This document shows positions 22,912 to 35,332 of a DNA stretch of 64,000 nt, one piece after another. Below the pieces are notes generated by a model. That model saw only the letters and a program-made list of their open reading frames with translations. It was not told the DNA's origin and ran no database searches. The stretch's first letter is position 1. The number at the start of each line of letters is the position of its first letter. The DNA comes from Piper betle (Eukaryota; Streptophyta; Magnoliopsida; Piperales; Piperaceae), in assembly GCA_033002965.1 (NCBI GenBank), contig JAURVB010014476.1:1-64000 (forward strand), read 5' to 3'. Both the position numbers and the translations under genes were made by a program.

Positions 22912-25807
22912 TGTAACACCCCATTTCGGCTCACCCGTGAACCGACCCGGAAATGTCACCGGCGACCGAACCGTTCGCTAATCTACTGGGTTCGGTTAAG
23001 CCGACCCGGATCTGCCCTCGGTGTCTCAAGATGGAGATGCAAACATGAAATGCATGGATGGGATGTGTGGGTTCTAACGTAGTCCTACATGCATGCTATG
23101 ATGTACAAGCAAAGACAAGACAAAATAATAAATGAAAAAAAACCAAAAGAAAATATATACTATTTTATAAAAATACAGTAACACATAATAATCTACCCTG
23201 ACATTCAACCATTATCTCATTCATTTTTACCTGAGCCGAGTCTGTACTCCAAGGCTCCCTACTCATTCATATTTATCAGTTCGTTTCATAACAAGTAATT
23301 CACTCAAGCAAACACATCAAAATTATCGTTTACATAACAATAACACACCATCATTATACGTTACACGCGGCAGGTACATGTGTGCGCGGTTCCGTGCTGC
23401 TCCTCCGCAGTCCCGACAGCTTTCATCCTTCGCATTTCTCACCTACATATATATAGAAAAACCGTCAGTAACGAGTGTTACCGGCCCGGAAAATAACTAA
23501 TATCAAACTGGCACAGGAGAGCAAACTCTCCTGTTGAATGAAAACCATATACTTCCTCAAGAACTCTCATCAGGGCACATACGGGAGCCGTCGCCCTCGG
23601 GTCGACAGCGTCCCCCTATCTTTCACATTCTCATGCCTCGGCCATTTCTCTATTGCTTCTCGCGTCAAATCTCATTCCTTTCCGCCCTCTGCACCTTCCA
23701 TATTACTCCTGGCCTTGAGCACGAAGGCCGAGTACTCTCAGGCAGTCGCCTTCAGTACCCTTTGAAACCACAAGTCTAGACATGCGCTGCAATGCAGTAC
23801 CCGTGAACCTCCACACTTCTCCGGGTTTGAGGAACTCAAAGGTGGAGTTGTCAGGATCCCTCGGGAATGAAACGGCCCGCACACCATTCCAGAGCCCACT
23901 GTCGACACACACGTGCCCGCTCGCGTAGCACGGTAGTCGGATTTCCCTCATTCAGTCTCTCACAAAAACACGAAAACTATACATATATATAGGTCTGGGT
24001 TGGGATTTATACAATAGGCCCGAAGGCAACGTGAGCTGGATCTGAAGTTCGAAAACAAACTCGAGGGATCTCATCCTCGAGGGTTATTAATCCGGAAAAT
24101 CGTTGGCTAAATGGCCCGAGTTAAGTGGGATTCGATAAAACGCCACTTAACTCGTCCTGCACATAATAAATCAAATACACAAGAGAGTAGCGTAAATCAG
24201 AGAACGAGTCCTAAACGGACCTGGTAGAAGCTCCAAACGGGTCCACGCGCCTAGGCGGCGAGCTCCTACACCGTACCTACACAATCAAACTAAATACTAA
24301 CGCCCGCATGATGAATCACACATCCTATAGCATGCACGCACAATCAACACAATCACACATCAATCAACACACATTAACCTATATCAATTCTAGCAAGTCT
24401 ACTTAGGCTAGTTTGCATTAGATCATGATCATTACCTAATAACCCTAATTAGTTTCATAACTTCTATTTTTTAACACCACACAATTCCACAAATTTCATA
24501 TTTTATTCTAAATCAAATCCACATTTATATAAGTAATTACAATGCACAATTCATCAATCATAGCATGCAAATTCTAATAATCAATACTTTCAAATAATTA
24601 AGTTAAAATAAATTATACCTCGCGTCGTCGAAAATCGGCGACGGCTAGGGTTTCCGTTTCGCGGCTCGAAACTCGAATTCGGCACCTAGCGGCGTCCGAA
24701 GTCCGATCAGATTGGACCGGGTGCGTTCGGCGGATGATCCGGCGAATTTCCCACAAATCCAATTTTCCGGCGGTTCCGGCGGTTTTCCGGCGAGTGTCGG
24801 CGGTTTTCCGGCGGATTCCGACGGTTTTCCGGCGATGATTCGGGACGGGGCAATCAGGGGGTCTATCGGCACCAGCTCGACGAGCTTGGTCCGATGGTGG
24901 TGTCAAACAAAGTAGCCGAGGCGGCGATGGCCGTCGGCGGCGGCGTCGAAAGTGGGTGGCGGCGGCGGCGGTGGCGTTCTCCGATCGGGGCTCCGGCCGG
25001 CCTCGACGAGCTGGTCGGGATGCCAGTGGAGGGAAATCGTCGGCGACGGCGAGGGGGTGGTCGATCGGTCGGGCTCGACGACGGCAGGCGGCAGGCGAGG
25101 TGGCGTCGGGACGGCGGCGGATCGTGCCGAGGCGGACGCCGGAGCGTCGCGGCTCGTGGGGCGATTCCGACGTCGTGGCGGCGCGACGGTGGCCGGGGTT
25201 GGTCGTGGCGGCACGACGACTGCACGGCGGGGCGGGGCGGCGTCGATCGGGGGCAGGGCGGTGTCGACAGCGGCGGCGGCGGCGGCGACCCAATGGCGGC
25301 GGCTAGGGTTTAGGAAGGGGGAGGGTGTCGGGGAAGATGAAGTGATGCTCTAGTGGCAGTTTCGTAAATAAGTATTGACTCGATTCCGACTCGAGTCAAA
25401 ATAATAACTAGTTCGTAATAAATTCTAAAAAAGTCTAGAAAAATATGAAAAAATCACATAAAATAAAACAAACACAATAACATCCAAATGACATGCTCTA
25501 TAACTAATAACCCACCCGAATATAATCCAACGCGTCCTAATGCGTTATTCGGCCTAAAACTATTTCTACGATCAAACATATAAAAAGAAAAAAATACTGC
25601 ATACTTTCATATATTCAGATAACTCGCATCTCACCATCTTCTCGACGTTATCATCATATATTCATGTACACCTGACTCTCATCGCTCATAACTCACGGCT
25701 GGTCTCGACTCAGCACGCGGTTCATGAAACTGACTCGACTCGAACCAACGGTTGAACCGACTGGTTCGGTAACGTAAAACCCTGACTCGAATCACGGGTT
25801 TTACAAT
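22912..25807 (-). mobile_element. Solo LTR of the LARD-like family, inserted in Tekay element
   Basis: A 2896-bp LTR from TGTAACACCCC to GGGTTTTACA with intact TG/CA ends and a perfect 5-bp TSD (ATAAG). It separates the Tekay integrase end (22860) from its polypurine tract (25904-25917), so it is younger than that element. It includes a very GC-rich block at 24620-25330 with short repeats of 'ggttttccggcg', which creates long chance frames (up to 226 aa) in all phases. The shared module is at ~25350-25440. Confidence 0.95.
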
Positions 25808-25812
25808 AAGAT
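25808..25812. repeat. Right target-site duplication ATAAG
   Basis: Second copy of the TSD. Host (Tekay) sequence resumes immediately after it. Confidence 0.93.
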
Positions 25813-25903
25813 TCCTATCATTGTAGCAAGAACTGATCCCAAAGATAAAATTAATCATGATTGTTCTGTTGCCCGTTATGATATTTCGGGGACGAAATAT
25901 TTC

Positions 25904-25917
25904 TAAGTTGGGGAGAT
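25904..25917 (+). other. Polypurine tract of plus-strand Tekay element
   Basis: AAGTTGGGGAGAT lies directly before the 3' LTR start TGTAAAGACTG. It is preceded by 'cggggacgaaatatttct', the usual end of pol in Del/Tekay elements. Confidence 0.88.
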
Positions 25918-28900
25918 TGTAAAGACTGTGAAATAATAATAATAATGATAATATATTCGAGGCGGTCCGGGAAGGACCGAATGTATTATATTCTCTACCA
26001 GGTGAATTCTACCCAGTTAATTATTTACCCGGTTAAACGAAATGCTGGTGTTGGGGCATTTTCACATACCCTAGCTATCATTTAATTTTATTTTTATGAG
26101 CGACGTCCTCCTCAGCCAAGCATTCGTTCAAATTTTCTTCTCCTCTTCCTTATCGGTGCTGACATCTTCCTCTTTGCTTGTGTATCCTTCCTATCTCCCA
26201 CTTCTTTATTTTCTTGCATGCATATTCTTTTTAATTAATAATAAGCTTGATAAACCTGACAAATTAAGTCTGAAATTAACAATAAACAACTAAAACTAAA
26301 CTGTAAACTGAAATTCACCATGGCCGACAAGAGCAAGCATTTGGGCAAGGATGGGCGACTGTAAACAATTGCAAGGCAACCGCTCACATCCCCAATGACC
26401 TCTCTGGCTGCTGGGTCGAAGGGATGGCTTGCCTCGACCTACGGGTGCTTATCGAGCGAGCAAGCGGAGCTCATCTTGTGTTTGAACTCGGCTCGAATAG
26501 TTCGAACTCGACTCGAGATCGAATGAGTTCTGAACATACATGCTCGAGTTTGACTCGAATATCTTTTATGTGTTCGAGCTCGAGTTGAGCTCAAATACAC
26601 TTAAACTGTTTCATTTTCCCGAGCTTGAACCCAGCTCGTTCGTGGGCTCAAAACCGGCTCGATTAAAAGTCAAAAGTAGCTCACTTAAAAAAATGCAATC
26701 AGTGTGGATTGAACCCACAACCTTGAGGTCATCAACTTGAATACTTACCATCTCAACTATCTTACTTTTTATTATTATATTGTATATATATATATATAAT
26801 ATAATATAATATAAAAACTATATTATAATATTATTTTATCGAGTCGAGTTCGAGTTGATCTACGAGTCGAGTTCAAGTCATAACTGAGTTGAGTCGAATC
26901 GATCACGACCTTGCTCAAGCTTGGCTCGTAAGATTCGAGTTCGAGTCGAGTTCGAACTCGAGCATTTAAATATCGAGTTTCGAGTCGAGTCAAGCCGAGT
27001 TGAACACTAAATGCTCACGAGCTGGCTCGCACAATTACCAACCCTACCTGGATCCTTGTTGCCGATGGGTGGTGAAGTTATAGCAGTTTGTGGGTGGAAT
27101 TTCAAGGATGAACACTGATTCTAGACACCTATACCAGTTCACCGGTCAAGGCTCACGCTGGGTTGTCGTGCAAGGAGAAGGGAAGAGTTCCAGGTGGTGC
27201 TGCTGCTCGACGGAGATCACCTTGCAGTCCCGACGGTGCTGTTGGCTAGGAGTCACGTCTTGGTGCAGAACAGAGTTTGGATGTGGTTAGTTGCTGTAAA
27301 GCACGTGCTTTATGCTTCCAATTGGATTGCTAGGTAAGGGGAGTAGTTAGGGAAGGAAGTGATCTAGTTTTGGGTTGAAAAAGAAGATGCCAGCACCTGT
27401 TTTCTGGTGTAAACAAGAAGGTAGGAGAAGAAGGACGTTGGGGAAGAAGAAGATGGCAGTTTTGTAAATATGGGTTGACTCGATACAGCTTGAGTTAAAA
27501 ATAATATAACTCGTAATAAATCTTTAAAAATAATTATTCTAATGGGTTATCGGTTAATATTGCTAAACTAATTAATTATTGGATGAAATCGACATAGACA
27601 TAAGTAATAAAAAATACGGTAATGATAAACGGTCGATAATTAATCGGAATATTATAAGTGATTAATTTTAAATAGGATGTTTATAGGGGATTAATGAAAT
27701 AAAAATTTCACCTTTACCATATTAAATTTAATATTAGATAAGTAAAGTGATTGTTTTAATAATGAGTAAATAAGGTAGAAAATGGGTTATTAAACTATAA
27801 TTAGGTAAAAATCACAAACATTGAACCTAAATAGCATAATAAAAATAAATAAAGTTCGAAACTTTATTGAGTTGAATAATTTAAAATAATTGTATTAATA
27901 ATATCTTTGAATTAGAAAAAAAATTATTTTAAATAATTTAATCGAACAACTAGATTGATTAAATTGCTATGAATAATAATAGCGATTAAAATTTATATCC
28001 GTAAACTAAATCATCAAGATGGAGGTTAAGTAATTATCACCACAAAGGAAAATTAAATATTTGTTTATAAGTTAATAACTATTTCAGTATATGTTAAGTG
28101 CTAATTATGATTTAGATAATAAATTCAAAATGTAAAGTAGGGTTTAAATGATTATATCACATGAATAATTTAATATTTAATATTGTTGAATTTTAATAGT
28201 GATATATATATATATATATATATATATTAGTTATTTAGTTGCATGCATTTCTACTCGAATAAAATTATACTTATGTATAATTTTATGTTCTCATCCAGAT
28301 TAGGATCGTTGGTCGTGGTTGTGAGTTCACTTATGAACTATCCAAGTTCATATAATTAATGTAAATGTTTTATTTTCCTTTGTTGGTAGCCCTGGTCGGC
28401 CTGAGCCCAGATTCGACCACCATGTAGCGAGTGCAACCGGGGTCAAGGAATTGACTCAATCTGACATAGGCCGCACCCTTAAAATTACTATGTGGGAGCC
28501 TTCGTCACAAGGCAGCACCCCCTGAAAGATTGAACATCTGCCCCCATGCCAAAAGGGGTGACAAGGTGCAATGGCACAAGACGGCTCATTATGCACTTGT
28601 GATACCGAGAGGGTGAGTCAATGGCAAATATCGGTAACTACAAGCCGTGGGGCACGTAGCGTGCATGCGAATGCATGGGATGGTAGCTAAATGGGGTGGC
28701 CACCCCTCCCAGCATATAACGAGCTCGGCATAGCCTGACAAGAACTAAAAGGCTCTTGAAAGGACAATAGGGATTTTATGGACTTGTTTTATTTAATTAT
28801 GCGGCTTAGTGATTTAGCACTAACACAGAATTGCCTCCGCAAGTGAGCAGCTTTGCACTGAAGAATAGAATTGTGGTCGGTGGTTCTTTTACCCATCATA

Positions 28901-29040
28901 GGTATGGTGAATCGATAATTAATTGGACTTCCTTTTTACCCTCTTGTGTTATAATTGTAGCTATGGAAAATGGTCCGAGAGTATGGGACGGTTATTTTAT
29001 ATATTGTCATATGCTATCAGAACATATTTTTATTTTTATG
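25918..29040 (+). mobile_element. 3' LTR of Tekay element, interrupted and truncated
   Basis: Colinear with 16586-19294 from TGTAAAGACTG to about the 'atgctatcagaacat' segment, then lost at ~29040 roughly 130-150 bp before the expected LTR end. A 607-bp MITE-like insert interrupts it at 26440. Without the insert it retains ~2.5 of 2.7 kb. (TA)n lies at 28202-28228. The 3' TSD of the element cannot be checked because of the truncation. Confidence 0.9.
26440..27046. mobile_element. hAT-like MITE (607 bp)
   Basis: The 5' LTR of the same element is uninterrupted here (CCTGGACC, 17090 region), so the insert is directly exposed. Its ends are imperfect inverted repeats, TACGGGTG..TTAT.GAGCGAGC against TAGGGTTGGTAATTGTGCGAGC. 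The flanks are CCTCGACC and CCTGGATC, each one substitution from the empty site, which fits an 8-bp hAT-type duplication that has aged. The interior is dense in 'gctcgagttcgagt' words and has a (TA)n core near 26780. It has no transposase; the 66-aa frame is not a gene. Confidence 0.75.
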
Positions 29041-29045
29041 CATCA

Positions 29046-31122
29046 CTTTCTGAATGGCACATACTGAGGAGGCACTGGGCTGCAAACCTAGTATCTTCCT
29101 GAGTTGTCTGCTTTGCTGATGCCTCTTTTGGCATTTTTCTGATTTCATTTTTCTCTGATCCATTGGGAGTACATGCATATCTTAAGCCCTCTCCTTACCT
29201 CCATAATTCTCCTAGCATTGAGCACGAAGGTTGAGTACTCTCAGGCACTCGCCCTTAGCACCCTTTGAACAACAAGTCCGGACATGCACTGTACTTAACC
29301 GTATTCGTAAACCTCCACGTTCTCCAGGTGTGAGGAACTCAAACATGGAGTTGTCAGGATCCCTCAAGAATGGAATAGTCCGCTCACTAATCCAGAGCCC
29401 GCTTTGACTGTCACGGCATCTGCTCATGGTACGTGCAGTCGATTTCTCAAGGGATCTCATCCTCGAGAGTTATTAATCTGAAAACTATTCGGCTAAATGA
29501 CCCGAGTTAAATGGGATCTGATAAAATGCCACTTAACCTATCCTGCAAATAATAAAATAAGCATACAATAGAAGAGAGCATAAAACAGAGACAAGTCCTA
29601 AATGGACCTGGTAGAAGCTCCAAGCGTGTCCTCGTGCCTCGGCAGCGAGCTCCTACTCTATACCTATACATCAACTCTAGAAACTAATGCCCACTAACAG
29701 AGTGATGCATAAACTCAACATGATCAACACACTCACAATACAAACAACATCCATGAACACTCAAATAATCATAAATGTGAAAGTAATTCTAACTCATCCT
29801 ATTCATACCAATTTTATTTTGTTTTTCTAAGTTACGTCGTACTCAATTAGCATACTCAGATTTAATTTACCTCATTAAATCACTTACCATTCTTTCCCAA
29901 TTAATCAAATCATGTCACTTATCACTTCATTCATAGTCATACATTAATCATGAGAATTAATCAAACCTAGCATGTTGTGCTAACCATCATCAATTTTAAA
30001 TCATTAACTCGAAGGTAATTATACCTCTCCTCATCGACAATCAGCGGTAGCTAGGGTTTTGTCGCGTGACTCGGAGCTCGAATTCGGTGCTTCTCAGTGA
30101 CCGAAATTCAATTACGTTCGACTGGATGAGCTCCGCTGATGATCCAGTGAATGCCAGTGATTCTGCTTTTTCGGCAGGTTCCGACGATTTTCCAGTAGGT
30201 TTCTGGCTATTTTCCAATAGCAGTCGTCAACGGCTTCTACTAGTGGAATAGCAAGGGTATTGGGTACCGTTGGAACCGGCTCGGCGATCCCGACACGTCT
30301 ACAACATCAACGTGGTAGACAGAGGTGATGGCTAGCCGGAAAATGGCTAAAATAGAAGCAGCGGTGGTGGGTGACTAGATCCTGCCGGCCTGGGCGGTGA
30401 TGGCTTCCACTCCAGTCTGGTAAAGTCACTAGATGGTTAAAGGTGTTGAGGCTACCACTGGATCGTGGTAGTGTTTCACTAGTGGGGCGATCAGTGACGG
30501 AAGCGCGGCGCGAGGGTGCGGCTTCCTTGCGTCATGGAGGCCAGGCAACGGCTAGGAGCGCTCGGGGGCATGGCAATGGCATGGCAGAGCTTGGCGGCGA
30601 CGATCGACGGCAATGACAAACAAAGGAGGGCGGCAGCGATCAGGGTTTGGGGAAAAAGAAAAAGGGTCAGGGGTGTTCAGTGGCAATGTCGTAAATAAGA
30701 GTTGACTCGACTTCGACTTGATTGAAAATAATAACTAGTTTGCAATAATTCCTAAAATATAAATAGGGGTAAATCCCATAAAATACATCACACAATGACA
30801 TGCTCTGCAACTATTAGCCCACCTAGACTGCCCCATAACGCGTATTGACGCAATAAATGACTTAAAACTAATTCTATGATCCACTATACATAAAAATAGA
30901 AAAGGTAAACTGGCATACTCTCATATATTTTGATAACTCATTCTTTTTTGCTATATCCATGACGTTATCATCATATATTTGGTTACACATGACCCTCATG
31001 GGTCATACACACGACCGGCATCGACTCAGTGAATGCGTTCTGAAATATACTCGACTTGAACCGACGGCTTGACTGATCGGTCCACGGGCATAAAACCCTG
31101 ACATGAATCGTGGAGTTTTACT
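29046..31122 (-). mobile_element. Truncated LARD-family LTR
   Basis: Matches 39675-41933 of the complete element: 'gaggcactgggctgca' near 29070, the 'ggtagaagctcc' block near 29610, the 'attatacctc' segment near 30015, the GC block 30030-30680 and the shared module 30690-30770. It ends 'gttttact', a degenerate TTTTACA, at ~31122. The first ~720 bp of the LTR (the + strand TGTAACACC end) are missing at the junction with the Tekay LTR. Confidence 0.85.
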
Positions 31123-32992
31123 ACATTGGCCATTGATAATTTGCAACGCAGAGTCCGAGCACAGATGCACTGCTTCTTAGCGTCGCAGCACTACAACATG
31201 GTTTTCGAACCCGAATTTGTCACAAAATCAACAATACACAACTCAAACAAAATTAAATCCTTAATATTCAAACAAGTTTAATACATATTTAATGATTACC
31301 CATAAATATTTTTCAACAATTATTTATTATATCAAAATTTACCTTTTTTAACATAAAAGATGGTATATTTGAATATATTTATACATACATTTAATATCAT
31401 ATCAAATCAATACAAGTACATGCAAAACTTCATAAAAATATATTAGAACTATTGTTCTACTTGTATTCATCATGAATTTATTGAACTAATAGATATGTTA
31501 ATGTGAAACATGGATACGAAGAGAATTACATGCAAAAGTTTACTCTTTTCACGGACAAGCACCTATTCAATGAATCCAAACTTTATGATCTCATTGTACG
31601 TGACAATCCTCCACAAAACAAATCAAAGTTTATGATTCCTCCTCTTTCGAAATCAACACAATTCAATGAAAAATTCATATAATAATGATACATGCATGGT
31701 CAAAACATGAATTATATAAAAACAGGATGATATGATAGAGAAAGAAGAGAGAAGAAGATGAAATATACCCAGCCTAGCATCTTCTCCTCCTCCAGACGTC
31801 AACTCCTTGAAAGAATATTAGGGGGACATCAAATAAAAATTTGACCGGACCTAGGATATCACAAGCATCTCAAAAAACTTTCAATCCTTCAAGCTCTAAC
31901 GTTCAAGTATATGCATCTTCATTGCTATATACCTAGCCAAGGTTAGTCCTAAACAATGCAAGATGCTTTGTCATGAAATGCTATCCCATGAATGATGATG
32001 CTCATGTAAACTTATGGCCAATAAGGGATTGGTAAATTATAATGAGTTAAATCATTCTCATTAACTGGTAGAAATTTACCCGTTTCAGTCCAATATATGA
32101 TTAAACTCTCATACTCCCCCTACCTTAGTGCACTCTCCCCCTAGGCACTTTCCTCTACAATACATTCAGACTCTCCCTTTGCCATCTCAAAAAGACCAGT
32201 CACTCAGAAGTGAAGAGTTACATGGAGTATCTAGCTTTCACCGGCTCCTCCATCATGAGGTGGGCCTTGAGCCCTGAACCGAGAGAGTGGTGGATAATAG
32301 AAGTAGTCATGGAGAGGAAGCCCAAAGTGTGCTCCAAGGTCTCGAATAAACACTTCTTCATTACTTCTCATCTCTTATAGCCCTAATTCAATCCGATCCA
32401 CTCAGTCCATGAGAGCAACATTGGCCTCCCACGTGGTTTGCATGCGATGTGGTGGTGAGGGGGGATGAGTTGCCATCACATTTGCCATCCTCCCCTCTGT
32501 CGATCCATATTGGCGGCGACCCAAGCGGTGCTGCCATTGGTATTTTTTGGCAACAGCCACCGCCGTTGTTCGTTTGGCCCATTTGCCCGTAACTGTGTCT
32601 GCCACCCATGTTTGCATCCGGCTAGTCGTGCCCGAGTCACTAGTTTGATCATGTGTCTGTGTCCATCAGTCCAAACCAGCCCAGTAGTTTATTTAACCTA
32701 GACAAAGTTGACTCGGCCCAATTCAGTCTGGTTCAGTCATTTTTAGACCGCTTTCGGCCATTTTTGGACCATTTTTAGTAATTCGAGAACCCCTATATTA
32801 GTTTAGAAGCATATTCACATGATTTAGTATGTTTGTATATTATGATTACTTTTCTTTATTTATTATTTTATTTATTTATTATTATTATTCAATTCTTATT
32901 ATTCATGTACTTGTTGATCATAATGCATGTTTAAATGATTACTTATTATATTAATTATATGAGTGCTAATATTAGCCTTACTTATGTTTACT

Positions 32993-33000
<8 letters not shown>
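31123..33000. other. Unassigned spacer, probably old repeat
   Basis: No gene was recognised. A stretch around 32100-32220 has 'ctccccctac' and 'catctcaaaaagac', words also present at ~11850-11930 next to the copia-like 3' LTR, so it may be decayed copia-type DNA. The 71-78 aa frames at 32388-32701 have no family features. Confidence 0.35.
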
Positions 33001-33037
<37 letters not shown>

Positions 33038-33039
33038 GA

Positions 33040-34940
33040 GGATCTGCTATGCGCTGCATCAAAATGCAGCGCATAGCAACGTAGTGATTGTGGGCCGTTG
33101 GATGAAAATCCAACGGCCCACACTCGGTTTTTTATATTTTACCTTCCCCCTCCCCCTCCCGCCATTCATGCCGCCCCTCGCATCACCGTCCCCTGGCCCT
33201 GCCCGGCCCCGTCCCGCCCTCGGCCAAGTCGCCCCCCCAGCCCCTCCCACAATCGCCGTCCCCCACCGCCCTAGGCGCTGCCCGCCCAACCCGACCCCCC
33301 CCCCCTGCATGCGCCCGCCCGGCCCACCCCGACCCCCTCCCCGGCACCTCTCCCCACGCGCGTTCCCCCCCCCGCACCCCCACCGTCGCCCTGACGGTGC
33401 ATTTTTGCCTCCCTCCAGTCACCCTGCTCCGCTCCCCTGCAGTGCGCCCCCACGAACTTCCCAGCAGCTCACCACGAAATAGAGCAGGGAGGGGCGGTGA
33501 ACAGGGTAAGGGAAAGAGAAAGAGAGGAAAGGAAGGGAAAGAGGGGGTGGTGATGGCCGGTGGTGATGCAGATGACGGCGCATTGGGGTCGCCGGCGGTC
33601 GAGGTGGAGTGGCAAAAACAGAGGAGGGGGGGGCAGCTGGGTGATGGCAATTTCGTAATAAAAACATGACTCGCTCCCAACTCGAGTGAATATTACAAAA
33701 TTAATTTTAAAAAATAAAATAAAATAATTTTGTAATAAAAATTTGACAAGCTCTAGACTCGAGTCAATATTATAAAATAAATTTGTAAAAAAATTTAAAA
33801 ATAATTTCTTAATAAAAACTTGACTCGATTCAATATTACAAAATAAATTTTAAAAATAAAATACCATAAAATAAAAACTTGACTCGTTCCCGACCCGAGT
33901 CAAGTTTTTATTTTATGGTATTTTATTTTTAAAAATTTATTCCATAATATTTATTTGACTCTAGTCGAGATCAAGTCAAATTTTTATAATGAAATTATTT
34001 TATTTTTTAAAACTTATTTCACAATATTAACTTGATTTGAGTTAGAATGAAGTCAAATTTTTTTAATGAAATTATTTTATTTTTTTAAAATTTATTTCAT
34101 AATAAAAACTTAACTTGATCTCGACTCGAGTTAAGTTTTTATTACGAAATTAATTTTTTAAAAAATTATTTTATAATATTAACTTGACTCGAGTCGAGAT
34201 CGAGTCAAGTTTTTTTATGAAATTAATTTATTTTTTCAAATTTATTTCATAATATTAACTTGACTCAAGTTGGGATCGAGTCAATTTTTTTTAACGAAAT
34301 TATTTTATTCTTTTTAAAATTTATTTCTTAATAAAAACTTGACTCGATCCCGACTCGAGTCAAGTTTTTATTACAAAAATACCCTCCCATTTTTCTTCCT
34401 CCCTCTATTTCGCGGCGCCATCCCACCGCCGGCTAACTCGCCGCCGGCAGGCCGCTTGCCAACACTGTCGCCGCTCGAGGGTTTGTGGGCCGATTGGAAA
34501 ACGCGTGGTGGTAGCGGGGCACGGGCGGCCGTGAGCAGGCGGAGCTCACTGTGAGCAAGCAGGTGGGGGGTGTGAGGCCGCGATGCTGGCCAGGGGGTTG
34601 GCGGACGGCGGTGCTCGGGGAGGGGGAATGCAGTGGGCCGCAGCTGCGGGCGGGTGGCGGGGAGGAAGGTGGCGGCCCGGAGGGGTGGGGGGTAGCGACG
34701 CGGGGGTTACCGCTGCGGCTACAGACGGTGGTGGTGGCAGACGGCAGGGCTGTAGGCGGGGCCGATGGTGGGCGAGCCGTGGCCGGGCAGCGGCAGAAAC
34801 CGGTGGTGGGGAGGGGGAAGGCAAAAAAAAAAAAGAGAAGGGGGTGAATGGATTGTCGGCCATTGGATTTTGATCCAACGGCCGATATACAAATGCGTTG
34901 CCTATGCGCTGCAAAACGTTGCAGCGCATAGTAGCATATT
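33040..34940. mobile_element. Foldback-type element with paired terminal hairpins
   Basis: Each end carries two hairpins. On the left, stem GCTATGCGCTGCAT (33046-33077, loop CAAA) is followed by GTGGGCCGTTGGAT (33090-33121, loop GAAA). On the right the mirror order appears: CGGCCATTGGAT (34857-34884), then CTATGCGCTGCAA (34902-34931). Inside, a C-rich arm (33130-33480) faces a G-rich arm (34400-34840), making long imperfect inverted repeats. The centre (33655-34375) is an AT-rich array with 'cttgactcga' palindromes. The element is bordered by (TA)n(GA)n on the left and (TA)n(CA)n on the right, so any TSD is hidden in microsatellite. No transposase is present. The superfamily is undetermined. 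Proline-rich and Ser-rich frames of up to 188 aa are products of base composition. Confidence 0.8.
33655..34375. repeat. Array of inverted 'TTGACTCGA...TCGAGTCAA' units
   Basis: About eight degenerate units, each an AT-rich stretch ('tttattacaaaataaatttt') plus a palindromic core such as GACTCGATCCCGACTCGAGTC. Neighbouring units alternate in orientation. One pair forms a perfect palindrome with 39-bp arms (33848-33886 and 33896-33934) around a 9-base loop. Confidence 0.75.
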
Positions 34941-34942
34941 TG

Positions 34943-34976
<34 letters not shown>

Positions 34977-35332
34977 AAATTATCTATTTGTTTGTTCACG
35001 TGTATGTTATTGTTTAATTATATTTTTATTATGCATTCTTATATTGTATAAATATGATATTATTATTGCTCGTGAATAATGACTATTAACTATTTATTTA
35101 TTGAATTATTTTTTATTTTTTTATTTTTATTCTTACTAACATGAGTATATGTTGAATTTACTCGTGTTTACTTGCATATTTATATAGTATAATTATATTA
35201 TTATTTTATGATTACAGTATTATTTACGTTCATGTATTTATTATTTATCGAACTATCTATGAGTGGATTCCTTTTTTATTTATTTATTATTTGTTATTAT
35301 TATGTCTGGATTTGCATGCCACGAGTTTGTTT

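Noticed and set aside
24613..25353. Overlapping open frames of 75-226 aa on both strands
   Set aside because: They lie in the GC-rich block of a solo LTR with short CCGGCG-type repeats; high GC leaves few stops. No domain is visible and the sister LTRs do not keep the frames.
33084..33680. Pro/Ser-rich frames resembling extensin-like proteins
   Set aside because: Explained by the C-rich arm of the foldback element. No signal peptide or SPPPP periodicity, and frames are open on both strands.
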